Positions 35,071-45,779 of a DNA stretch of 64,000 bases are shown here, piece after piece. The stretch lies in assembly GCF_019320115.1 (NCBI RefSeq), contig NC_089591.1, forward strand, positions 18,392,502-18,456,501, written 5' to 3'. The translations under genes and the position numbers were made by a program. The stretch comes from Miscanthus floridulus. Taxonomy: Eukaryota; Streptophyta; Magnoliopsida; Poales; Poaceae. The notes beneath the pieces were generated by a model. It ran no database searches, had not been told where the DNA came from, and worked only from the letters and a program-made list of their open reading frames with translations. Position 1 is the stretch's first letter. Each line of letters begins with the position of its first letter.

Positions 35071-36188
35071 CTAATCTTCTGCATGCTTGCTATCGAGGTC
35101 AGAGATAGGATCATCCTCATCCTCTAGTTCTACTTCTTCTTCCTCCCAACCATCATCCTCGACCAACATCTCTAGATCTTCTTCTTCATCATTAAGGATC
35201 GGGTGCAGTTGGTTGTTTAGGAAATGCACCACATGCTGAAGATCAACCACCATGTTCTGGGTCTATTCTTGGTCTGTGCAAGCTGCTGGCGCAAGTCCCT
35301 TTTGACATAGTCCTACTACACGTTCAAGGCTTGGGTCCTATCTTGTTTAGCTTCTGCCATAGCCACACAGTTGTTTGCTAGGATCCGCTGGTGCGTAGCT
35401 ATGAACGCCTCGGCACGGGTGGCCTACAGCTGCTCCCACAGTCCTGCTAGCATGGTTTGATCATTTGCACTTGCCTCTTGGGTGGTAGCTCTCTGCTGAT
35501 CAACTTTCTCCATTTGGGTGTGGAGATTTCCCAAAGCTACATAAGCTTGATCAGTTTCCCATCGAGCCTCACTTGTTGCCTTTTTGTGCTTGCGCACACG
35601 CTTCTTTAGCTTACAATATGTAGCTTTGGCTCTCATGATCTTATCCATGCAGGTGGTATAGGATTCCTACCAGAAGTCCCTGGTGTCCTGATGAGTATAG
35701 AACATCTTCATCACTACAAACATTGCACTCATCGTGGGACTAGAACTGTCTGCCCGCTCATCCCAATCTCGGATCAACGCATTGCTATTGCATTATGCCC
35801 ATACTATTGTGGATGGATCCATTCAAGGAAAAGTACTAGCGGCACTACTGGTAAGCTCATCCCTATGCTACTGAGAAACCTGACTCAACACCTCAAAAGC
35901 CACTACTTGGGCAGCCTCCCAAGGAGTTTTTCCTTCAGATTCTGCCTTCCATTCCTACCAGAAAGGTGCTTGATTATGAGCTAGTATGGTTAGTTGTACT
36001 TCATACCATGGTTGTCCCTCTAGGTATACTTCATTCCAGTAATAGAGGGGTGGTTCATAATACCGCGCATAATGCAAGACTCTCCAAAGTAGGGTAGGAG
36101 TTCCAAACATCAATAGGAAATTCTCACTTCTAGCCGGTGCTACCATCTGTACCAACAACATGGTGCAACTCTCATGAGACAAAGTCAT
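35071..36188 (-). pseudogene. ORF0 of element D, upstream of gag
   Basis: This is a coding-like stretch in the sense direction, between leader and gag. It starts at ATG 36188 (MTLSHESCTMLLVQMVAPAR) and reads through LLWRVLHYARYYEPPLYYW. Several TAG stops follow (first at 35955). The middle (35648-35424) is a charged, coiled-coil-like region (CKLKKRVRKHKKATSE; HTQMEKVDQQRATTQEA). The end (35253-35071) is strongly acidic (EEEDLEMLVEDD; EEEEVELEDEDDP). An additional ORF before gag is known from rice RIRE3/RIRE8-type elements; its role is not known. At least one frameshift separates the first part from the rest. Confidence 0.6.
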
Positions 36189-36994
36189 AATGGATAAGAG
36201 TTACATAACCGAGTATGAGATTTATAAGGGGAGGAACAATGCAAGTATGAAATAATGATTTATCATGATGCATGCACGTTTCGTACGTCCTTACAAACTT
36301 AAGAAAATTATTTCTAACAGCATACACGCTGGCATACATACTTTCTCTCATATATAACGTAACTAGTTGGTCTACACATTTTGCTATTAGTGTACCTAGA
36401 CAAGAATTTCATTTCAGCCCAACCACATAATTATATATGCAGAATGTAAATCTGGGCTCTAGGTTACAATCTAAATACTTTCATATATATACCCATATAT
36501 ATACTTCCGTATCAAAGCTACCCAAAAGTAAATACGTCCTACATATACATATAAATATGCATACACAGTAGTATCAAAGCTAACCCACAATTAAATACCT
36601 CTGCATATATATGAGACATATATATACTTTAGTATCAAAGCTAACTCTCCCCATAGACTGCATGCTCACATCTTGCGTTCATGCCTCTATGATGATGATT
36701 GGCATCTTACCTTGGGCATAGTGGCATTTGATCCATACATTACCACTCAAGTGAATGGCATCCATACAATAGCACGCTGTATGGACGATGAAATTGAAAA
36801 CCCCCAAGTTAGTACATAATTAGCCACCTGAAATTCTTAACTGGGAATAAAAGAAGTGATCACTGGCACACTTTAGATTCAAACTCTAGGTTTTTAAACA
36901 CACACATATATATATAACTATTAGTTGCTAAAACTGGTTTTGGAAAACAAAAACCTTTGTTTTAATTACACATGTGACAATTAATGTTAAATCT
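36189..36994 (-). other. Leader of element D
   Basis: Non-coding 5' leader between primer site and ORF0. Its 36327-36994 part is repeated at 1-672, which identifies the left tandem copy. It includes (TA)n runs and TCAAAGCTA repeats. Confidence 0.75.
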
Positions 36995-37007
36995 GGCTCT
37001 GATACCA
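36995..37007 (-). other. Primer binding site of element D
   Basis: The minus strand reads TGGTATCAGAGCC, an exact Met-type primer site, two bases from the LTR edge at 37010. Confidence 0.9.
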
Positions 37008-37009
37008 GC

Positions 37010-40000
37010 TATCGCAGAACCGACCAATTTATAAGAGTACAAGTACAATGGCAGCCCGCAAGCGGTCGCACTATCATACTTGAGCCCATATAACCTGGTA
37101 GTCCATCGAGTACCACGATGGGTCTCGATTAACTATCAACATACAACCAAGATCGTACATAATTCAACGTACATGTCACATGTTACATAAGGTTCACAAA
37201 TACAGTTCATTCATCAGAGTACGAATTAAGGTTATTACAAACCAAGTTCAGTAAATAGTAGCAGAAGCAAATTAAAGTTTGAAGCTAACATTTGCCATCA
37301 TAGTTCAAATATAGTGCCAACTCGTGATCATAATCCCACAAAAGCATATAAGAAGGATTTATAAGAGATGCTAGCCCGGGCTCACTCCTCGTCCATGGTA
37401 GGACAGAAGCATTTCTTGCAATAGCCATGATAAATTGTACCATCTGCAATAATGGGAATAAAACCCTGAGTACGAGAAGGTACTCAGCTAGACTTACCCG
37501 TCATAAACCAAAATAAGGTGACTCCAAGGATTATGTAAGGCTTTATAAGTGGAGGTAGCTTGAGAACATTTTGCATAAAAAGTGACTAATTCAGTTGTAT
37601 AATTATACTTTGATCAACAAGTTAATTATAGCTATTCATCTCTAGATTAGCAACTAACCTGTGCCAAACATGTGGTATATCATTTAGTAGCATACAATAG
37701 TAATCATAGCCAGTGTAGTAATTCTATGTCCATCCGAACCATCACAATCCATAACACAATTACTATGATGTTGGGGCTAGCCAAGTTTCTCATTATCTAG
37801 GAGAGATAGTGATTCGAATCGATTTCATCCAGTTGGGAATTTATTCCTAACACAAACCTAGGCAGACCAGATCAATAGTCACCTTAGGTCACCTTTGGTA
37901 CAACTCAGGTCCACGCTTCATGGGTTCACCCAGCTCCACATAATCAGGGACAACCAGCTGCCAGGATGTTTAGGCTTGGCCTGCACTTGGGCTCATGTCT
38001 GACTCCCCACACATCCTTACTACCATCCAGAGTGCGCACTTTTATAGAACAGGGTTAGAACAAGTTATCCAGCCAGCTAAGTGATAGCCATGTGTTCAAT
38101 CTTGTCAGAAGTGCCAACAACAGTATGGTCCTTAATCGACACAAACAGAATCACATGAGTCAACCTACACATAGATTCCACTCGCCCTCCATTTACATTA
38201 CCCTATGGTTCTTTTCCACGATAGCAAATATAGCCAACCGTGCTTCGGTATCCACCTATATCTCGCAGGTGATAGGAAATCACCTGACTTCTACCGGTCT
38301 AAGCATGGATAAGCATATATTTGATCCTAGACCTACATAGGGTTAAAGGTATATGTAACTGGACAAGGTAGTTCTATGCACCAAGTGTTTCCAATCAACT
38401 CTTATAACCTAATGCATCAAACATAAAGGACTCAAGTAATATTTTGTAAAACAAGGGAGACTTAGAATGTTCTGGGGCTTGCCTTTGAGGAAAGAGGTTG
38501 GCCGGTAATCCGAGCACTTAGGGAGATCTTTGAGAGTCTACTCCTCTTCTCCTAGAGCTATGGCCTGAGGCATCTCCTGCTGCTCCTCCTCCTCTTCTTC
38601 ATTGAACTCCAACAGAGTTATTTCTTCGGATGATCTTATATGCATGAGTATGAATTAAGATATCATGAATGCATATATGATGACATGAATAATATGATAT
38701 GATGTAATGAATGCATCCACATAAGTGTTTTCAATGACATTGCATTAAAGTAATAACGAGTTGCATCTTATTTTACTAAGTAGGTGCATATCTCTTCTCT
38801 ACTACTTAAGCAAACACTTATGTAAATCATTTTCTGGACTACAAGATAGCAGCCACTTGTTTTGACCATAACTAGAGTTATACACATCAAAATAAGATGG
38901 TTATGGACATTCTGGAAAGCTTATGAAATTGTCTACAACTTTCTTTTAATCGTCTTAATGTGATCCAGTAGTTAGATAGGTCAAACAATTCAATCCCTCA
39001 GATTTGTCTAGAGAGCAAGCATTTCTGAAAGCAGATTTCTAATAGCTATAATTCTTAAACCATAAGGCCTATGACTATGAAAATTTAACACTAGGTAGAT
39101 AAGTAAGTTATCTACACTTTGTTGTTAACAAGTTTGATAGAAAAGACATCATCTTCATGGAATTATCATCACAACCGAAACTATACATGCAGCCATCTAG
39201 TTGAATTATAAAGCAATAATTAACTAGTTGCATACAACCCATTGCTTTTAAGCCTAACTAATAACATCAATAGATCATATGCATCTCAAGCACCATAGAA
39301 AACATTATGGTAAAACATAACTAAATTATTGATATCCATTTATAAATTTCCTTAGATAATAAGGTGATTTAAAGGATAAATAATTCTACTACTTAATAAA
39401 TTCTGATAAAATTACAATAACCTACAAATGACCTATATAGTCTACTATACAAATTTCATGCCATTTGGATAAGTACAACTACCTCAACAAAAATGACAAG
39501 TTACATAGGCTTATTTTAGCAAAAAATAGTTTAGCATAGTGAAAAGTGTCAACCAACAGATTCAATAATTTTCTTACACTCCCCCACACATAAAAATATT
39601 GTGTCAAAATTTGCATGATCGTATGTTATGTATTTTTACCCAAATTAATTTCACTAGAAGCTAGCAATTAATTAGGATTAAATATGAAGACCATACTCAA
39701 AGTATGACCACTACAAGTTTAGTATTTTCCTAGCTAGAGCATGTCAACACAAGGCTAGCAAAATTGGAATCACAATTTGATCACCTTTCTAGCTCAAGTT
39801 ATGCATTTAAGAAGATAGAAACCATTTAAAAAAGTATTTATCTAGCTACATTTTATTCTTCAAGAAAAAATACCATAAATAGTGCATATAATATTTTTAT
39901 CAAATACTACACTTCAAGATGAAACTAACAAATTTTGGTTCACCAAAATTGGACACTCCTAGCTTGAGATATGAATTTTTCAAACATGCATTCAAATCTG

Positions 40001-41790
40001 TGAAATAAATTCAAAAAATCAAATATCATACACACTGACAGCCGGGGCCCGCGGTCAACGGGGACCCACCTGTCAGAGAAACTAAAATAGGGAACGACAC
40101 TAACCAGTGAGAACTCGCCGACGACGAGGTCTCTAGCGGTAGCGTCTTCACCACTGGACTCTCCTCAACCACACGCATCGAATGGTAGGCCTAGTTGGCC
40201 CGGTGGCTCACCGGAGCAAGCTCGACGGCGGCCATGGCGGACGGCGGAGGTCAGCGGTGGTATGCTAGCCATCTCCAGCTATGGTACACTCAGGCGAGGA
40301 TGGCTAATCCATCTCAGTGACCTAGCGGATCTACACGGCACAGGTGAGGGCTTAGGGTGGCGTCAGGGAGCTCGGCCGCGTGCATGGCCGTGCGGCGGTG
40401 CTCATGTTGTTTCGGCTAAATGGCAATGAAAGGCGAGTCTCTGTCATGCCACTAGCGAGGCCTAGGGTTACTTGACCTAAGGCGCATGAGAATTGAGGGA
40501 GATGGTGAACCAACTCGATGGCGGCGAGCTCGAGTGCCACGATGGCCATGGCGGGTGAGGGCGGAACGGCGACTCATTCTAGCGCCATCATGTGGTGGCA
40601 TCATCCCTAACTCTGGCCTAAGTTGCTAGACTCTAGCATGGTGATGTACCAAAGAAAATGAAGGCCTATGATGTAGTGGGATGGCAGGGTCATGGTGAGC
40701 CATGAGCACAGCGGCGCTCCGGTGATAATGGCAGCTGCGGCAAGGCAAAATGTCGTACTACCTTGGGTCAGTAGGCGGTGCTGGTGGTGCTAGGAGGTGG
40801 AGGCTATGGCGTAGAAACTATGGCTGAGACAAATTGGCTAGTGGAGCTATGTCAATGGCAAGCAACTATGGCAGAGCTACGGTGGTGCTTGATGAGCTCG
40901 GCGTGGCGCTGTGGAGAGGCGAAGCGAGCAGGAGGGAGTGAGAGTGGGCGAGTTGATGGAGTGGAGGGTGCGCGGCGTTTATGCGTGCGAGCTGGCCTGA
41001 CCGGCCAGACCAACACCGGTGTGCTGCCGCCATGCGGTGGCCATGGCCTATGGCTAGTCGGCCACTACTGGGCGTGCAGGTGCAGGTTCAGTCGCCTCGA
41101 TCGATGACTGACAGCGCCACTTCAACCCCATGTAACTCCTAATCCGTTCATCCATTGCAAAAACTCCAATAACAAAAATTGTAGAGCTACATGCCATCTC
41201 CAACTTTGCTTTAAGAACCATCATCTAATTCTCACTGGTTAACAAACTACCCTACTCCAAAGTGAGGTACTTTGAAATTGAAAATCGTTTCCACACTTAG
41301 AAAATTTCACAAGTCTCAAAATAGCATTTTATTAAAACTTGTGAGCTGGTTTTGAGCATGCTATTCACTGAATTAGACCTTGACCCAAAAATAAAAGTTG
41401 TTACCCTAGTCAAGTACTACAACTTTTATTAGGTCACACAGCCATGCAAACAATCTAAGCTACTATTCAACTTTCATCAAACTAGCATCATAAAAATGAC
41501 ATTTCAATTGAAACCAACACTTAGAAGCAAAATTGGCCTAGGTCATGAATACAAACATTGTTCCGTTTACCATCCTAGATGTGTCTAAGATGATTTCATG
41601 ACCTCACCACCATCTCATACATTATTCATACATGATTGCAAGCATAAACACATATATAAATCAACATTTCATGTGACAATGTATAAGAATGAGATGAAAT
41701 TTCATATACTTATGTTCATGAATGCTTGGATGATGCTTGTGCTCATGAAATGCAAGTGCCAATTGCAATGATTAACATAGAGGTGTTACA
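37010..41790 (-). repeat. 5' LTR of element D
   Basis: A 4.78-kb uninterrupted LTR, very long for the class. It starts TGTAACACCTC in element orientation. Parts: AT-rich 41790-41110, GC-rich 41110-40060, AT-rich 40060-37010. About 150 bp (37616-37767) is absent from the shared LTR. It matches 687-3581 plus 16773-18505. Frames inside it show no known domain. Confidence 0.88.
40060..41110 (-). promoter_or_regulatory. GC-rich part of the D LTR, candidate promoter and transcript start
   Basis: A sharply GC-richer kilobase within an AT-rich LTR, also present at 16790-17830. On the minus strand CATAAACGCCGCGCACC (about 40985-40969) is followed by pyrimidine-rich ACTCTCACTCCCTCCTGC, as in grass core promoters with a TATA-like box. 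The other copy has CATAAATGTCAC. Whether transcription starts here is inference. Confidence 0.35.
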
Positions 41791-42027
41791 TTCTCCACCC
41801 TCTAGAATCTCCATGTAAGCATCCGTTCCATCGGTGGCCTCATCGTGCAAGGGACCCTGACCACCCTCACCGGAGGGTCCTGCCATCATATGAATGCCCT
41901 GTCTATTCAACGAGCACCCCATCACCTGCTCACGACCAATCGACGAATGGGTGCATGACTCCAAGCTAGAGCCGTCAGATGAGCTCTCGCTGAGCAAATT
42001 GTCACCAGACGATGACTCATTTGACAT
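41791..42027 (-). pseudogene. Start of an unrecognised ORF, cut by insertion of D
   Basis: ATG 42027 opens 79 codons that run straight into the D LTR at 41790. The visible part is acidic and Ser-rich (MSNESSSGDNLLSESSSDGS) followed by a Gly/His-containing stretch ending EILEGGE. I do not recognise it. It could be the gag start of another retroelement or the first coding exon of a different gene. A TATA region and a possible 5'-UTR intron lie upstream (42028-42316). The remainder should lie beyond the left end of the D tandem, outside the window. Confidence 0.35.
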
Positions 42028-42316
42028 CTATCCAGGCGCAACACATACAAAAACCCAAAAATAGACAAATAACAGTAAAAAAGCAAAAAAGGCAAAGGCC
42101 ACAGTGAATAGTCACAAGAGATAAAACTAATAGTGAATAGGTAAATCAGGAAGCAATTATCAAATACCTAGCGAAGGATGAAGTCCTAGCGAGCGAATCG
42201 ACAAAATGAAGAACCGAGTGAAGATCAAAAGAGTGAAAGCTCAAGTAACTCCAGAAGGCTCGAGGAAGGAAGGGAGCGCACGGCTCCCCCGGCATGGGAA
42301 GGAGCCTTATATAGCC
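42028..42316 (-). promoter_or_regulatory. TATA box and 5' untranslated region of the cut ORF
   Basis: The minus strand reads GGTGGCTATATAAGGCTCC at 42316-42298, then a pyrimidine-rich leader. A possible intron runs from CTAG|GTATTTG (about 42170) to GCCTGGATAG just before ATG 42027. The sequence order fits a real promoter, either of an LTR or of a gene. Confidence 0.4.
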
Positions 42317-43040
42317 ACCTATCAATCGGCGCATGCATTGAGGAACTGCCATGGCGGTTTGCCCAACCGTCATTATGTTTTAGTTACCGTGAACAGTAAC
42401 CGCTGCACGCAATTCAAAAAATAATAAAAAATTTTAAATTAAATTAATTAGTCAAAATACAACCTGCTATGAAAAAAGTTCAGTACCCCTTTCCCACATT
42501 CACTGCAAACCTCCACCTTTTGTCTAGGGATGGCGTTCAAGCCTCATGGTGCACCAACTCCTTTGGTGACATGAGACGCCCACGTGAAAGCCGAGGGCCC
42601 TTTGTGTGTGGCAACGAGGGGCTAATGTTTGGGGTAGGACCAGATTTTGGCACCCCATCAGCTCTCGAATGCCGCACGACACTCGCAAATGAAAAACACG
42701 CCCAACGTCTCGCCTTGGCGAAATGGCAAACACACATGCATGGATGGCAATAGGACCCCTTTCCTATCCTTGGGGTGGAATGACGGGAGCGACAATGGCG
42801 TGTTTGGTGATGTGTAGGCCCGGGGTCAGTTCGGCCTATTCGTATGAGCGAATAGGACCACAGAGTCCCAAGATAGTGGCTAGCCATTTTGCCTTGCCCA
42901 AAGGAGGTGACTTGGGCGGGACCAATGAGGCTCACGATGTGGGAATGATTCAAGCTATTCGCCCTAGCGAATAGTCACTAACAGGCCACCTAATCAATTT
43001 TGCAGGTTTTGCTAAGAGAGGAGTCAGCTGCCTTTTTGCT
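42317..43040. other. Unassigned sequence with paired palindromes
   Basis: No gene recognised. Two imperfect palindromes share the arms CTATTCG/CGAATAG: 42835-42856 and 42955-42974. Frames in all directions are mutually overlapping and show no domain. Confidence 0.4.
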
Positions 43041-43400
43041 GGTCTAATAGCATCAGCCCACCAGGGGCCACATGGTCGGCCAGGATGCGACATCAGACAG
43101 GGCAGGTTGGGCTCCTAGGTCCGATGCTACCTAAGGCGGGTGGTGACCCCATGTAGCGAGTACACCTAGAGTGTGGGGAATATTACCCGGATGTGTAGCA
43201 GTTGTAAGGGCATTCTTGTGCAATAGGAGCCTACGGGCATGTATAAATAGCCCCCAGCATGGGTGTGTAAAAGGAAAAAGACATAAGTTCAATGAAACCA
43301 ACCATCTTGTTCTGCTTCTATTTTTCTTTTCGTCTTAATCTACTTCAAAGTTCGCTCACGCGGCAACTGGTGTTCAAAGGCTTGGGCCTGGAACAATAAT
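43041..43400 (+). promoter_or_regulatory. LTR-like promoter segment with TATA box
   Basis: GTATAAATAG at 43241-43250 is followed by CCCCCAGCATGGG and, about 45 bp on, by TCAATGAAACCAACC, then a T-rich stretch. This layout (TATA, short R, A-rich signal, T-rich U5) is that of many grass gypsy LTRs. I could not find a matching second copy or terminal repeats, so it may be a truncated or solo LTR. Confidence 0.4.
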
Positions 43401-45032
43401 TACCTTCAACCATGGGGCTTCTTAGCCTTCACTTGGGTCTTGAGTAATTGAAAGATAGAACAATCAAGTCAAGCACTATGTCTTGAGCACCATTGCTCTG
43501 GAGTTTTTATAAGTTTTCAAAATAAAGCTCAGAGATTTCATTGTATGACACTCTCAAGTCTCTCAATATATGTGGTATTTGTTGTCTCTTAGTATATGTG
43601 GTATTTGTTGATCCTCACCAAAGGTAGTAATGATGTTATGCCCTTTTTCTCTTTCTACAACTAAGGCTTTTGTAGAGTTTATAGGTAGGGAGAAAGCTAG
43701 AGCATACTTGCAATGCATGTATTGTAAAGTCAAACAAGGGACCCAAAGAGAAATGAGTCATACAATCAAATCAAGATGTGCATGTGTGTGGATATATGGT
43801 GGCTATCCTAATTCTACTTTGCTCCTTGAAAACTTATCTCTCTTTTGAAACTTAGAAATATTTCTGCAAGAGAACAGGGGCTATATTTATTCATCTTTCT
43901 TCTTTTTTTCAAGTGGGCATCTAAGTACCCATTATTTTCAATATTGCAGACACTTTTGTGTCCATTTTTCTCAACTTTTTTTCTTTTCTTCTCTTTTTTT
44001 CTGAATAACTTTTGCATAGCCCATGCCTCTTTTCTACAATAGAATTTTTGAGAGATAGCAACAAGAATTTGGAGCATTTATTTGGTGGAAAACCTATAAA
44101 ACATATTTTTGGTGTTTACACCCAATGTAGGAATAAAACATTTTTGGATGGATCTAAATGGAAAGCATGTTTTTGCACCTACTCCTAGTGTAGGAGTAGT
44201 GCATATTTGGGTGGTGTGTACGTGATCTTGATTTTAAGAGCATGACAAGTCTCTCATAAGGGTCAACAAAGCTTGAAAAAACTCAATGCAAAACAAGCAG
44301 CATATAAGTGGAAGTTTTTCTAGCCTAAATAACATGTATAGCTCTAGTGGGAATTCAAACTTTGTCATACAGGAACTCATCATGTAGCATTTTGTGTTTT
44401 TTCTAAAAGTATATCTCTAGAATTTTAGTGTCACTTGAAATAAGATAAACAACAGCTCATACCATCTCATATCATATCCGTCAATTACCTAGACTTAGAT
44501 CAAGCATATGCTACCAACGAGTTTCAAGTTCAGAGTTAATCCTTATATCAAAATAATCTTATCCAACACTCGAGAGAATTCAAGGCTGAAAACTAGGTAC
44601 TTAAAAGGAATTACAACAGAGCAACTATTCATCATTTCTATTTTAAAAGATTATCTTCAAAGTCCTTTTTATTTTATTCAGCTCTTAAAAATAAATTAAA
44701 GCAAACTAGACACGCTCTCTTTATTTTGTTTTCATTTCTTAGATCACACATTATAACTATATATATTTCTATAAAGATAACTTTTTATTTTGTTTTTAGT
44801 TATTCATCTTTTTTCTAATATATATGTAAAGCAAACTAAGAATAATAAAAAGAAAAGAAATACTTATCTATATATACGGGGGATGCCTTCTCCCCCAAGC
44901 TGGTTGTTGTCATGGTTGCTCAACAAGGTGGCCAGATGTGGAGGTGCTCGATTTGCTCTTGAAGATGAGGATTCTTATGGTGGTGCCTCTAGTGGCGCTT
45001 CCAAGGGTGGTGCCACCATCATTAGTAGAAGC
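43401..45032. other. AT-rich sequence split by element B, no gene seen
   Basis: Low-complexity T-rich runs (43880-44010), near-repeats such as TATATGTGGTATTTGTTG twice at 43567-43609, and TAGTGTAGGAGTAG text resembling non-coding parts of Athila-like elements. It continues at 59111 on the far side of element B. No domain is recognised in any frame. Confidence 0.4.
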
Positions 45033-45037
45033 TGGTG
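45033..45037. repeat. Target site duplication of element B, left
   Basis: TGGTG, repeated at 59106-59110. The LTR start is uncertain by two bases because the flank runs into TGTGGGGG. Confidence 0.7.
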
Positions 45038-45508
45038 TGGGGGGGTATGACCTCAGATACCAACGGCAAACTACATGGGCTGTGCTCCTAGGGGCGGTCC
45101 AGCCCACAAGATTAAGCCTTGTGAAGCATGGCGCTGTTTGGCGTGCCCTGCAAGACACCAAGAAGATATGCTAAAGATACTACAAGATCTATTAGGATAC
45201 GTTCGATTCCATGATTCATGTAATCTGTTATTACTTTTTTGCTATCTCCAAAATCTAACCGACTTGTAACCCAGCCCCTCAGACTATATAAGGCATGTAG
45301 GGACCCCCTCTAAACACACGCAATATCATACAAAGCCAATACAATCCAATAGGCCATAGGAGTAGGGTATTATGTCACACTGACGGCCTGAACCTATCTA
45401 ACTCTTGTGTCACTGTTGCCTTCTTGTTCTTGATTATGCGCACCTCTGCCGATCAATCTACCTTCGTGGGATACCCCTTGGAGGACTACCGACAATATTC
45501 TATCAATA
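45038..45508 (+). repeat. 5' LTR of element B
   Basis: It matches 58636-59105 throughout, including CTATATAAGGC (TATA) near 45286 and CAAAGCCAATACAATCCAA, a likely polyadenylation region. It ends TTCTATCAATA. Confidence 0.9.
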
Positions 45509-45510
45509 GT

Positions 45511-45528
45511 TGGCATGCCAAGTAGGGG
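45511..45528 (+). other. Primer binding site region of element B
   Basis: TGGCATGCCAAGTAGGGG follows the LTR by two bases. Grass Tat elements often carry a TGGCGCGCCAGGTAGGGG-like site here. I do not assign the tRNA. Confidence 0.6.
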
Positions 45529-45779
45529 TGTGCATGTTATTTCCATGTCGAACAAGATGGTACATTTTGTAGGCACTTCGTCCCTCCCATAGCATGGCTA
45601 GATCTTCATGGTCGGATCGATCTCCTGGGTCATCAATGCTGACAGAGGCGGAGAGCTCATTGAGCCGGTGTAGATCGATTCTACGTCGATCACCCCAACA
45701 CCTATGACTATAGATCTGATCTCAGAACCGCCTCTGAGGTCGTCTTCACCAACAATTCACCGTTTTCTCCCCCACTACC

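Larger units (their letters stand above)
687..41790 (-). mobile_element. Element D: Tekay-like chromovirus, Ty3/gypsy, heavily nested
   Basis: In element orientation (right to left) the order is 5' LTR 41790-37010, Met primer site, leader, ORF0, gag, protease, RT, RNase H, integrase, chromodomain, polypurine tract, then the shared LTR. Without its three insertions (A, E, C) it is about 16 kb. The FIDD-type RT, the INT-chromodomain end, the very long LTRs and an extra ORF before gag fit the Tekay/Del lineage; rice RIRE3/RIRE8 are known examples with ORF0. All frames carry stops or frameshifts, so it is a dead copy. The lineage is inferred from motifs, not from a tree. Confidence 0.85.

Noticed and set aside
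42469..42974. Overlapping frames of 69-138 codons on both strands
   Set aside because: Four mutually overlapping frames in a less AT-rich stretch, none with a motif; stop codons are simply rarer there.
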